Source: Pseudopyrenochaeta lycopersici
Lineage: Eukaryota; Ascomycota; Dothideomycetes; Pleosporales; Pseudopyrenochaetaceae
DNA: 64,000 nucleotides
Assembly: GCA_003313425.1 (NCBI GenBank)
Contig: NHZP01000024.1
Span: forward strand, 62,001 to 126,000
Reading direction: 5' to 3'
This document shows positions 23,478 to 34,051 of this stretch, one piece after another. The stretch's first letter is position 1, and the number at the start of each line of letters is the position of its first letter. Under the pieces are notes generated by a model, which was not told where the DNA came from, ran no database searches, and saw only the letters and a list, made by a program, of their open reading frames with translations. A program made the translations under genes and the position numbers.

Positions 23478-25943
23478 ATGGCCGGTCAGCCTCCAACTCT
23501 CAGCCCCCATAACAATCGCACCCCTCCAACAACAACAACAACATCACCACACCCCAGTATCCCATACACGCCTCGTTCGTCATCCATTGCAGACGACTCT
23601 GGAACAGAGTTCGAACCGACACCTATCCATAGCCCAGGAGGACCGCAGTACGAGGACTTGCCCCCTTCCTACGATGAGGCACAACATCAGGCCATCGATG
23701 ATGCACGCCGTGGCATCGCCCCTCTAGATCCAAATCAGCTGGAAGCGCATCGCTTAACGCTCAACGAGGGGCCGAATGAACCCGAAATTTGGGAGTACCG
23801 AGTGAGAGGTGAACAACCCGACACGGCAGAAGAGAATGAACTGGCACCGGAATATACGAGTCATTTACAATTCCCAAGTTCCAATGTACCTATTCAGCAT
23901 GTCGGAGGCAGCGATGATATCCCTGTTGGCCGCATTGGAAGCAGAAGCGCTTCCTCGGCTACAAAACCCGACCCGGCTGCTGCACTACTAAGGACCGCAT
24001 TGGAGTTCACACGCCATGCGCCAGACGCTGATGTGCAGTATGCACCACGCCTCACTCGAAGGATTGCAATCCCCCAAGAAGGTCTCGGTGGACAACTTCA
24101 TCCGTGTGAAAGGCGTACGAAGAGCTGCGAAGGAGGATTGAGACAGGGACAGCAGCTCCCAGAGTATCCAGCTGCTTCTAGTGAGGTGCTGAATCCGAGC
24201 AATCGTAGCTCAGGCGAGTCAGTACAATTCTTAAGAGCATACGCAAAAGCTTTGCACGCCCACTCTATTCGATCAGCAGAGTTTACAGAGTTCCTTGACG
24301 GCCTTAACACGCTTTGCAAGACAACAAATACGACTTCTGACGACTTGCTACACAAACGACCGGTCCTCGATGCATCCCCGAGCATTGTGCATGAGTATGT
24401 CAGAAGGGCAAATGAAGCTTTCTTTGCGCCCCGAGGACTCAGAGTGTCACTCCAGTCGTTTTCATCTATCCTTGAAGCATTGAAAATACCTACTGAACGA
24501 GGCCAACAAGCTGGTGCTGTCGTCAGCGTGCTTGATCGAGACAGCACTACTGAGGGAAGAGCTCAAGCGCTGCACCCGTGGATCGAAGCTCTAGACATTA
24601 ATGTCCCCTCACCAAGTTCTCAGTCCTTGATGTTACGCGAAATGGGCGACCGGATGAGAAGAGCGAACTGCTTCCAAAATGGTGCACCTACGGAGGCAGC
24701 GAGCATTTCACCGGCGAAAGCGCGAGCCTCAACACCTGTAGAGGAACACCCAGACCCACCACACTCAATTCCAGGGCCTATAGAGGAGTCTAACCACAAC
24801 TTTGGTCCGTGGGGCCGTGCTCGCCGCGATTCTGCGAGAAGAGGTAACCCTGGCGGAGGATTGTGGACGCCATTTGGTGCGCCTGGCAACAGCCCATTTG
24901 GAGCTCCCGGTTCTGGCCCATTTGGGCGTCCTGGCCACAGTCCGTTTGGCCCTTCGGCCTTCGGTTCACATGGTCGACCAACTTGTGGGCGAAGTCGAAC
25001 CGGTCCCCGCGTTAATGGATCTCATGCGTCTCTAAATACAAATGATTGGGCTGCTTGGGGTGAAAACGTTGGCAAACTAGGCGAAGAGTTTGGTAAAATG
25101 ATGGGGGAATGGGGTCAACAATTTGGAAAACGAGCTGAAGTATGGGGCCAAGACGTTGGACGGCGGGCGGAAGCTTGGGGTGAGGAGATGTCTGCTAGAG
25201 CAAACGCGAGTGCGAATGGAGCACAGAATCAAGGTGGCTCTGGGTCAGTTAACGTGGAAATACACGACGATCCTCCTCCCTCCTATCCTGATGATCTAGC
25301 AGGTCAGGAGGTGGGCGTTCTGTACCGTGACGGCAAGACGAAAGCTGTCGATGATGATGATGATGACGACGACGACGACGCATCTTCGCTTTCTTCCGAC
25401 TTATCCGACTCAGATTCGGATTCGAATTCAGATGATGAAAACGATGTCGATACCGAAGCCATATTCCTCAAACGCATTCGTTCCATCAACGAACAAGCCG
25501 ATATTTCCGTCAAGAAAGGTAAAAAGAGCCCCGACGAAGTTGCGCAAGAGCGCGCCCTTGCCATCGAGAAAGCACAGAATGAGAAGACCAGCTTAGACCT
25601 CAAAATTGAAGAGAAGAACACCAAGCGCGCTATAAGACGCTCCCTCAAACAACAAAGCCGTGAGCTCAGAAAGCAGCACCGTCAGAAAAAGCGTGAGATG
25701 AAAGAGAAACGCGTAGGAAAGGGTAAAGGCAAGGCGAAGAAGAGCAATGAATGGCGAGAAGCGAAGAGAGACTATAGGGAGAAAAAGAAACAGCTGCGAA
25801 AGCAGAAACTGGGCGCCATGAAGGAATTACGTGAGGCAAGGTTTGAGAGGATGAAGATGAAGCGCGAGGGAGCCTTAGTAGTGGATCAAGACGAAGCGAT
25901 AAAGACGATGCTGTGGGTGGTCATTGAGAACTGGGATGCGTGA
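23478..25943 (+). CDS. Hypothetical PY-motif protein with Trp/Gly 11-residue repeats
   Basis: A single exon encodes 821 residues from the ATG at 23478; the frame is open a little further upstream, but only to a TTG. The layout is: a disordered Pro/Thr/Ser start; a PPSY motif at 62-65; a mid region (about 255-400) with helical, conserved-looking sequence (VQFLRAYAKALHAHSI, EAFFAPRGLRVSL); a Gly/Pro/Phe repeat near 465-500; a Trp/Gly repeat of 11-residue period at 523-571 (Trp at 545, 556, 567); a second PPPSY at 599-603; an Asp run near 630-640; and a Lys/Arg/Glu-rich coiled-coil-like region to near the end. PY motifs bind WW domains, so a link with a Nedd4/Rsp5-type ubiquitin ligase is a fair inference. 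The 11-residue amphipathic repeat suggests lipid-surface binding. No catalytic domain is recognised. Confidence 0.8.
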   Translation: MAGQPPTLSPHNNRTPPTTTTTSPHPSIPYTPRSSSIADDSGTEFEPTPIHSPGGPQYEDLPPSYDEAQHQAIDDARRGIAPLDPNQLEAHRLTLNEGPNEPEIWEYRVRGEQPDTAEENELAPEYTSHLQFPSSNVPIQHVGGSDDIPVGRIGSRSASSATKPDPAAALLRTALEFTRHAPDADVQYAPRLTRRIAIPQEGLGGQLHPCERRTKSCEGGLRQGQQLPEYPAASSEVLNPSNRSSGESVQFLRAYAKALHAHSIRSAEFTEFLDGLNTLCKTTNTTSDDLLHKRPVLDASPSIVHEYVRRANEAFFAPRGLRVSLQSFSSILEALKIPTERGQQAGAVVSVLDRDSTTEGRAQALHPWIEALDINVPSPSSQSLMLREMGDRMRRANCFQNGAPTEAASISPAKARASTPVEEHPDPPHSIPGPIEESNHNFGPWGRARRDSARRGNPGGGLWTPFGAPGNSPFGAPGSGPFGRPGHSPFGPSAFGSHGRPTCGRSRTGPRVNGSHASLNTNDWAAWGENVGKLGEEFGKMMGEWGQQFGKRAEVWGQDVGRRAEAWGEEMSARANASANGAQNQGGSGSVNVEIHDDPPPSYPDDLAGQEVGVLYRDGKTKAVDDDDDDDDDDASSLSSDLSDSDSDSNSDDENDVDTEAIFLKRIRSINEQADISVKKGKKSPDEVAQERALAIEKAQNEKTSLDLKIEEKNTKRAIRRSLKQQSRELRKQHRQKKREMKEKRVGKGKGKAKKSNEWREAKRDYREKKKQLRKQKLGAMKELREARFERMKMKREGALVVDQDEAIKTMLWVVIENWDA

Positions 25944-26621
25944 GGTAGAAGTTTTGCTGGTACAAGAAATAAACCAGAAAAATTGTTGATTTTCCTAGCT
26001 GTAATGGACGATATTCCTGGTTGAGTGCGGATTTTGAGTCAGTGACAGAAGGTGTTGCCTTCAATCTCGCCCGGGCTTGAATACGCGCCAGAACCAACAC
26101 ATGTGATGGTACTTGAATCTCCTTAAAATCTTCGAGAGACTTTATGCACATGTCAAGGGTAGCTGGAGGGCATCTGATTCCGTCTCGGATATTTAAGTAC
26201 GCATTGTTCCCTTCGGAGCTGGTATCTTGGGTCCGTCCAGTTCATTGAGATGACAGCAGGTTGTCAGGGGCGACGACACCAGATACTTTGCAACACCCAG
26301 GAATGTGCGTCTCTACTTACTTGCTTGCTATCATTTACTACTTGCAGACTTTTTGTATCCCTGTCCCGTGACTGGTGCAATGATGTCGTCATTTGGAGGC
26401 TGCTCCGCGGCTGCCACAACAGGCAACAAAGGAAAGACACAAAAATATGAGACGTTGGTAATTAAACCACCTCATGACGTATAATTCCGTAGCTATGTAG
26501 AACGATTTTAAAATCACCAAGCATTTGTTGTCGACCTACTGCCAATTCTATTTCCAATACCTTGAAAGCCGCTAGACCCACTAAGAAACAGTCGAGAGTA
26601 CTAAAGCAGCCCAGCTAGCCC
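25944..26621. other. Intergenic, tandem plus-strand genes
   Basis: This is 3' flank of the PY protein and 5' flank of the DUF3292 gene. No open frame of interest. Confidence 0.6.
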
Positions 26622-28665
26622 ATGGGTGCAAAGGCTGAGCTTGTCCCGGTGGAAGAGTTGCACATCGGGCTTGATCGCTCGAATATCACTTCCCAAGGGC
26701 AGATACAGCTCCCTGAGCAGGAAAACAACAATCGCCAAGACAATGGACCTCGCCAGGATCTCAGCGTGTTTGCTAACCTTGAACAGGCTGAACCTCGCGC
26801 CTCTGCCCAACGCATGAAGGATTCAGCCAAACAAAAGAAACATGCTGTTGGAATCAAGCTCAGGAAAACGCTTCACATCAGCAAGGCATCAGACGAACGT
26901 GAAACGTCAAATTTCCCAGTACTCGCAAATGCACCCGAGGCTAAGTCTGATTCACGCCTTGATAATAAATCGCCCATGCCCGAGAAGAATATTGTAAAAG
27001 ATTTTGTTCACAATCCCATCGATACCGTCAAATCAAAGATATCTGATCAGGGCAACCATGAAGTTGCGGCAAACGTCGCCGCCAAAGATGTACCTCATGG
27101 GCAGGAGGTTGACCTCGTTAACGCCTCTACCGCTGTTGAACGCGCAAGGAACGAGTACGAAAAGCTGCTCGCTATCCAGAATTTTTCTGAGCTATTGAAA
27201 GAACGACAAAACACGTACGTTCGATGGACGCTCGATCGACACGTTACAAAGATTCGAGTCTTACCTCGCGATACTGTTGCGAAGAGGCCCAAGGCAGACT
27301 TTGAGAAGAAGAATCCTCGAGGAGAAATTCTCGTGGATTGGAGGGCTTACGGAATGCATGTAAGTAGCCCACGGCATTGCGTATAGATGATATATTTTGC
27401 TTTTCGTATTGACGCGCCGTAGCTGCTAGAATACTATGCTCACCAGTATGGAGGACAGTACATTGGCTATGGATCTGATCCGCCCGTTCCTTCAAAGGAG
27501 ACTATCATGCCAAATGTTGAACGCTTGATTATCTCATCTTCACCTTTTCAAGAATTTATTATGACTGTTCGAAAAGTATATCGCTGGGAGAGCCCCCACG
27601 AAACGGCCAAGTATCTGTTCATATATCTCACATTATGGTTTTGGAACCTTTTGCTTCCAGGGGTCGTAAGTAATTCCAGGTGTATTTCTCTCTCTGGCTT
27701 AAGGAATACTCACTATGTAGCAGCTATCTGCTATTCTATATCTCGTGATTGAACGCCGTGTTCACGGAAACTCCGTAGAGGACTTACGTGAAGATATCAA
27801 GCATAGAGAAGATGTTCAAAGAACGGCTCTCTCGCTTACAGAATACATTGAGAAGGAGGGCAAAGAGGAATGGGCAGACAGGCTGCTCGAACGCATCGGG
27901 CCTTGGCTTATGGTTCAATTGGCGGACATGGCGAACTTTTTCGAGAGCACTCGCAAGTTTGTGCTCCCTTCACTGCTATTGCATTTAGACCCAAAACTAA
28001 TGTTTCCTAGTTTTTACGAGTGGAGGAAACCCACTCGAACGAGGGCTTTACTCGGAGTACTTGGAGTGATTGTGATTACTACTGCTGTGGTCCCTGCTTG
28101 GTTACTTGTCAAGTCCATGACGTTGGGCGCGGGCTTCATCTTTTTCGGCCTCTTCCCCGTTGCCACCAACTTTCCTAAATATCGCCTTCTGTTATCGCCT
28201 TCGAAGCGCTTGCTATGGAACATTCCAACCCACGCTGAGTGGGCCATTAAATATATCCAAGCCGAAGGTACTCGCGTCGAAGCTAACGACGTGACCTGTC
28301 CATCCGGCCTGCCCGCTGAAACAAGTGGGAATCCCGCACAAGTACAAAACTATGGGTTCTTCAAGGCTCATTATGACAAGACTTCTGGCTACCTGGTAAT
28401 TGGTACCACCTCCATTCGTTTTGTATCAAAGGTCCCGCACACAGTACACTTCACATTGTTGTACGATCAAATTCAAAGGTTGGAGAAGGTGGATCGCCTC
28501 GTTGCGAAGAACATACCAAAAAGATTGGCTACAGACTCTGGGAAAGATCTGAAGATGTTTGATAAAGTTGGTCGGGAGTGGGTGCTCAAGGATGTGGATC
28601 AGAGAGACACGGCTTTTTCACAGATCGTCGGATTTAGTCAGACGACTTGGCAGGTTGTTTGGTAA
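26622..28665 (+). CDS. DUF3292 membrane protein with GRAM-like C-terminal domain
   Basis: Three exons (26622-27359, 27423-27665, 27724-28665) give 640 residues. After about 150 disordered residues comes a conserved soluble part (RNEYEKLLAIQ, HVTKIRVLPRD, LVDWRAYGMHLLEYYAHQYG). A first hydrophobic pair surrounds TLWFWNLLLPG and a second long hydrophobic hairpin lies near residues 430-475 (GVLGVIVITTAVVPAWLL, then GAGFIFFGLFPVATNF). The last 110 residues read as a GRAM/PH-like fold (GFFKAHYDKTSGYLVIGTTS, then VPHTVHFTLLYDQIQRLEK). This matches the fungal DUF3292 family, of unknown function. The last acceptor is ambiguous (CTATGTAGCAG: either AG keeps the frame and differs by one Gln). A role at membrane contact sites is inference from the GRAM-like end plus hairpins. 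Confidence 0.82.
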
Positions 28666-29297
28666 AAAGTGCACAGAGACGTAATCAGTCCTCCACTAGA
28701 TTACTTGGAGTATTAGCAATTAGGATAGGAGAGGCCAAATTGGAACGGCCATTGTTTCTATAATTTAAGATTTCCTTGCCATTAGAACCATGGGTGGACA
28801 CATAGGAGGTAGTGACTATATCGTCAAACTCGAAATGTAATTAGGTTATAGCCTACAGAAACTGTATGCCAAATTCCTACTCCGCAAACTCATAGCTGCC
28901 GACAGAAGGTTTCGCCATCGTGCGTGGCGTGTTGCTCTTGTGGTGGAGGCTGCCCGTGGTATCGTCTAGGCGACCGCAAGGTAAATTCCACTCGGTAGAC
29001 GCATAGGCGAACAGCTGTTTTGGATTTTGAAGAAATAAATTTAATGGAATATTGCAGGCTGTTTGTAATATTATAATGAAAAATTATGTATAGAGCTGGC
29101 TATGTAAAAGACGCCCTTATGATGCGCCGCCTCTCCAATCAGACCCTTTGCTCTTGAGGCCATCTACTTCGTCCTGCTTGAACATAAGGCTGGGTTATAC
29201 CGCGTAAGGAAAACACAACTAGCAGGCTCTGGGCCAAAAAATAAAGCTGACAATGGCCTGATAGACAATATATGGCAAGCACATACTTTGAAATAGA
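28666..29297. other. Convergent intergenic region
   Basis: This lies between the DUF3292 gene and the F-box gene. It is AT-rich, and nothing else is seen. Confidence 0.6.
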
Positions 29298-30806
29298 TTA
29301 GAATGCAAACTCAGCGGCATCCGCATCGCTCTTTGCCCACACCTTGCCCGCCTCTTCCACTCCCAAATAGACCAAATACGGTACCTGATCCAACGATCCC
29401 TTAACTACATCAACCAAACCATCCCCGTCTACGTCCTCTCCCGACATTAATTCAGAATAGCCGCTTCCAATCTCCCAATCCCGAGTCCGACAATTACCAA
29501 GACTTAGCTTCAGCATCCCCGGCTGTGCCCACGTCGTTCCCGGCCGTGTCTGCAAACAAACCTGTCCATCCAACCATATCCATTCTCCGCTTCCGTACCA
29601 TGGAAAATCACTTGGCGGTCTTGCGATCATGGGATGTTGGTCGTACACCCAAGGTATACAGTCTAAACTGATCGTACGGATTTGTCGGCCGCGGTAGATT
29701 TCAGCTTCAAGGCTTTTCAGACGAAGGCGGGTGAGACAGCGTTTGCGCAGTGCGAATTCAAATTTACATATGTATTCGCGCTCGATTTCAATTTGATGGG
29801 GTGTTCGCCCTTCATAGGCTCTCCAGATAGTGTCGCGAAGAAGGTTCGTCTGTGCGGCATTGGGTTGCGATACGAAGGAGACTGGAGAGTTGGAGGCAGA
29901 ATTGAGAGACCATTGTTCAAGGAATGGCGACGGACCAACAGAAAGGATGAACCAATTCAGCCAGGAACAGCCTTGTGTAATGTCACTTATAACGGACGAC
30001 CAGTTTGTTTGTAGAACCTTAGGGTGGGGAAGCCGGCCTTGCCCAGCCGTTGTCTCCGGCTTTCTATATGGTCGAAATGTCCACTGCAAAAGACGCCAAA
30101 GGTAAACGTAGCTGAGAAGGTCCTGGTCTGGTAGCTTTTTGATGAGCGCAAGCCTCTTTTCTAGGATGACAGACTCTCGCCGGCTGATGTTTTGAATGGT
30201 AGACTCTTTCCTATTGCCATGAAAACCGTCGGAACTGCGTCGATCTCTGCCATCGAAGATATGCTTCATGCCATGCTCTGTGCAGCCCGGATATGGACAT
30301 GAAACCGCTTGCCACAGCCGACTACTTCGCATACCGCTACTAACTCTTCTTATTGCATTTGGTCTGCTTAGCTCGTCCCCGTTTGCCCCATATACCATCT
30401 TGGAAATTAGATACAACGATCTCAGAACGCGCCATCCATTCGCAACTCTTTCCCGCCAATACTTCGCTTCCTCACAGTCACTCTCACTAGGCATGCCATA
30501 CGGAAACCCGGAGTTGATGTATGGATATCGGCGCAGCTTGTCTTTGTCCAAAACGATGCTTGCCAAATGTGCTGGAATGAGGCCACGAAGCCAACGTAGA
30601 GAGTGTCCCGTGGCAGGCAGTGTCAGTAGGACACGACAACCAGGAAAAGTATTGTGGGCGACAGCCGGTGCAATGGCCTTCATGTAAGCGTCCAGGACGG
30701 CACAAAAACTTGTGCAAGTCAAGCGTAAAGAAAAGAGCGTATTGATGTCACTGTGAGAAAATATAGGAATGAGGATATCATCCGGAAGATCGTGCATTTT
30801 CCGCAT
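29298..30806 (-). CDS. F-box protein
   Basis: A single exon encodes 502 residues, with ATG at 30804-30806 (a second ATG three codons on). Residues 4-40 (MHDLPDDILIPIFSHSDINT, then LFSLRLTCTSFCAVL) form an F-box: Leu-Pro-x-(Asp/Glu)-Ile-Leu followed by the hydrophobic and Cys positions. F-box proteins present substrates to SCF ubiquitin ligases through Skp1. The rest has no WD40 or LRR repeat that I can see. It carries a Cys pair (SCPYPGCTEHG) near residue 190 and a long fungal-type C-terminal region with many Trp and Tyr. Fungal genomes hold dozens of such genes; the target is unknown. Confidence 0.82.
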   Translation of the reverse strand: MRKMHDLPDDILIPIFSHSDINTLFSLRLTCTSFCAVLDAYMKAIAPAVAHNTFPGCRVLLTLPATGHSLRWLRGLIPAHLASIVLDKDKLRRYPYINSGFPYGMPSESDCEEAKYWRERVANGWRVLRSLYLISKMVYGANGDELSRPNAIRRVSSGMRSSRLWQAVSCPYPGCTEHGMKHIFDGRDRRSSDGFHGNRKESTIQNISRRESVILEKRLALIKKLPDQDLLSYVYLWRLLQWTFRPYRKPETTAGQGRLPHPKVLQTNWSSVISDITQGCSWLNWFILSVGPSPFLEQWSLNSASNSPVSFVSQPNAAQTNLLRDTIWRAYEGRTPHQIEIEREYICKFEFALRKRCLTRLRLKSLEAEIYRGRQIRTISLDCIPWVYDQHPMIARPPSDFPWYGSGEWIWLDGQVCLQTRPGTTWAQPGMLKLSLGNCRTRDWEIGSGYSELMSGEDVDGDGLVDVVKGSLDQVPYLVYLGVEEAGKVWAKSDADAAEFAF

Positions 30807-31562
30807 CGTAACGCTCTTTGGTGCTTTTGGGGCCGTATGCGATATTGGAGTGAGCGTTAAGGAGGCTGTTGGGGAAACTTCACAAAACTGCAGGGAAGAT
30901 GAGGTGTCGCAAGGAATGCTGTTAGGAACGATTCGATTCTCGAGAACGTCTTACAATATGTATAGCCTTTAGAATGATTAATGTAGTAGATTTGTAGGCT
31001 TTTGTATCATATGCTCGTATGAGGAATGTGAGTCTCCGCTCAAGGTCCGACTATGATCCGTGAGTATGTTGGTGGATGAGATTCTTCAAGAGCGAAGTTG
31101 TTGGGCAGCTCGAACTCACAGGTAAATGGTGGTGCTGTCCTAGCGATTTTGGACCTAGTCGAAGATCTGGACCCTTTCATGTGCCACCGCTTGGCGGATT
31201 CTAGGCAGCTTGGAGCTTAGCGTTGGCAGTGATGGACAGAGCCGAAGATGTAGGTGAAACGATTGGCTGACTTACGGTTTTGTGATCATCGACCCGAACA
31301 AGGTGGTGCGCATACTGCAAACATGGGTAGGAGAGGTCCTCTCGGATCTCTATCCGCACGGTGACAGAAGAATTTAGGACGTTAAAATCAACAAAAATCT
31401 CAAGGTCCATTCAGCACCTTTCACAGCGTTAGGAGGAGGAACATCGGTAGCAGTAGCAATGAGCAAACTCCATGAATTACGGGACGCCTACGGCGCGAGG
31501 TATCTATATCATATGGCAAACAACACAACATGCAGATATTAAAATTTACCCAACCTCTGCGC
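30807..31562. other. Intergenic, with a possible small minus-strand reading frame
   Basis: An ATG-started frame of 69 codons lies on the minus strand (31410 to 31201) and holds an in-frame GTAAGT (31274-31269). If a 60-nt intron to a CTAAG acceptor is removed, the frame still reaches the same stop, giving about 49 residues. I do not recognise it and regard it as doubtful. The rest is promoter DNA of the F-box gene and 3' flank of the sulfate permease. Confidence 0.35.
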
Positions 31563-34051
31563 TTATTCCTGCTTCGGTGACAATTCCGCTTGGCCTACCT
31601 CATGTGAACTACCCGAGCTGACATGTGAAAGCTTTGTGTTCACCCCGGAAATCGCACTCTCAACCGCAGCGGGCACATCAATGTGAAAGAACGGCCTGTT
31701 TTGCCCATGAACAGTAGTGAGCTTCCCAGCAGGCAAGCTCTTGTGGCCATCGGGAGCGTTTATTTCATCCTGAGCCTCAGGATCGGGGATTTTAGAGGGA
31801 GTGTTGTCGAGAGGCGCGAAGCTGTAGACGGGGTTCCAGTGCTGTCGCGAGGCGAAACGTTCACGATCGATGTAGCCAAAACCAGCGGTTGTTAGGGCAC
31901 GTTTCGTCCATCGGCTATTGATGGAGGCGAAGTGCCATTCCACACTTTCCGGTGCAGCATAGCGGTCGAGTTGCGCTCGGACGTCAATGAGACCCTGGAT
32001 CGAGGTGACATCGACATTGTTGACCGCACTGAAGTCTAGGATAATTGCGCGAAGGATGGGCCGGTTATCTTCAGTGTTGATCTGCTTTCCACGGCGTGGA
32101 CCAGGATCGTTCCAAGGCCGATCACCGAGTCTAGCATATCGGTCGAGGGTAGTAGGACGGGCAATCGTTTGTGCGTAATGTACGAGCTCGTCCATGTAAC
32201 CCTGCTGGTTGAGATAGGTAAATCCCTCAGTGAAACGGTAGATGAGGATACCAGGATATGGAGACTCGATGTCGATGAGGGGATTCGATCCATCCTTGCG
32301 ATTGATTGGAAGGAAAGCTTCGCGAGCGGAGGTGTCGGCACTAGGAGCGTAATGCCCATCCTGCTTCCGGGCGACCGTGTCTGGCGTTGCGCTGTAGACT
32401 GTGACCTTTCCGAGGAGAGCACCATGAGTGAAAAGTTGACGCCAGAGCAACAAAGCAAACGACGCCGCAATGGTAACGTAAATACCGTTTTCAATGTTGG
32501 TGAAGACAGTAACGAGGACACCAGCAAAGAAGATGACCACTTCGAGAGGGCTAGTCTCCCAAAACTGATACACCACATTGGGAGGGGTGATGAGATCTCC
32601 CACAGCGTGGATGATGATCGCTGCAAGAGTGGCCATTGGAATATAGAAGAAGACAGCCGTCAAAGCATACAGAGCCAGAAGGACGATAATCGCAGTGAAG
32701 ATACCCGCCAAGGGCGTGCGAACACCTGCCTTGGACTTGATAGCAGTACGAGAGAAAGATCCTGTAGCAGGATAGGCGCCCAAGAATGGTCCGAGGACGT
32801 TGGTGAAACCAACAGCCACCAATTCCTGAGATGGATTGATGACATAATTGTTGATGCGACCGAACGACTTGGAAATCGCAATGTGCTCGAGGATTAACAC
32901 AATGATTGTGACGGGAAGATCAGGCGCAATAGCGGACAGGAGCTCGGAATCCATCTTGGGGGCACCGGCATGCTGGAAACCACGAGGGACCTTGCCCAGA
33001 ATCTTAAACTTCGCCTTCTTGAGGTCGTTCTTGGGGTTGTGGAGGCCCTTGATGTTCCTATTCGCGAGCCAGCTGATCATAATGTACAACAAAATGACAA
33101 AGGCCATGCGCAAGGTACTGAGCTGGAGGGAACTAAATCAGCATGTAGTCAAACGGATGGGGAACAAAATACATACGAAAAACCACATCTTCTTCTTCGA
33201 TGGCTGCTTCTTGGTCATGAAGCTGCAAAAGATGCGAATGGCATATAGCAAGAACAATGCAGACAGTCCCATGGCGGCGTCCAGCTTGGTACGCGGAAGT
33301 CCCTTGAGCGTGTCGATGATGACTTGGTATGTAGGCCCACGGTTGTTGACGCCAGAGATACCCATGAGTGCCGGAACTTGGCCCGCACCAATGCTGATAG
33401 CAGCACCAGTCATGAAGGAAGTGATGGCGACGAGGGGAATGAGCTCGACAATCCTGCCGAGACGGAAAAGACCAATGGCTAGCAAGACGGAGCCAGCAAT
33501 GACAGAAAGGGCTCTGGCGATGTCCACAGCTTGGAGCTGAGGCGAGTGCTTTTGAATTTTGATGACGATGTTGCCAACTATGGTACTCATGACGGCGACA
33601 GTGCCAATGGTGATATCCTTTGATGTCGCGAAAGCCCAGTACAAGATGAAACCGACGAAGCTGGTGTACAAACCGTACTCAGGCGGCAACTTGGCCAACA
33701 GCGCGTACGCCATGCCCTGGGGAATAACGACGAAGCCAACGGTGACGCCAGCAATAACGTCGCCGAAAAGCCATGTCAAGTTGTAATGGAAGATCCAGTT
33801 CCAGAAGGGAAAGAGAGACTTGATGTAACGCTTCGTCGCAGATCCCGAGGGTTTGAATCTGGAGAAGTATTCCTTTGCTGTGGGTTCGTGCTCGACGTCT
33901 GTACCTGCTTAGTTTGGTTCTCTTCGAGGGTATGGCGAAGCTCACATGTCTCGACGGAGGAGATGGACGCCGCGCCCGAGACCTCAGGCTCCTTGCGGTA
34001 GTCCAGGTTGATACCAAGGACCTTGGCTGCACCACGGCCAATTGCTGCCAT
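31563..34051 (-). CDS. Sulfate permease, SulP/SLC26 family with STAS domain
   Basis: Three exons (34051-33946, 33904-33177, 33122-31563) give 797 residues. A cytosolic N-terminus is followed by the SulP core: LTWLFGDVIAGVTVGFVVIP (the family signature region), PQGMAYALLAKLPPEYGLY, SKDITIGTVAVMS, TSFMTGAAISIGAGQVPALM, and NVLGPFLGAYPATGSFSRTA in the second half. A STAS domain follows at roughly residues 560-720 (ILIYRFTEGFTYLN and RAIILDFSAVNNVDVTSIQG). This is the plasma-membrane proton-sulfate symporter of fungi (SUL1/SUL2, cys-14, sutB type), feeding cysteine and methionine synthesis. Such genes are known to be induced by sulfur starvation; I did not find a clear CYS3/MetR site by eye. The ATG at 34051 is preferred because the longer frame begins with TTG. 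Confidence 0.93.

Noticed and set aside
32169..32897. 242-codon plus-strand frame
   Set aside because: It is antisense to the conserved core and STAS linker of the sulfate permease and has no features of its own.
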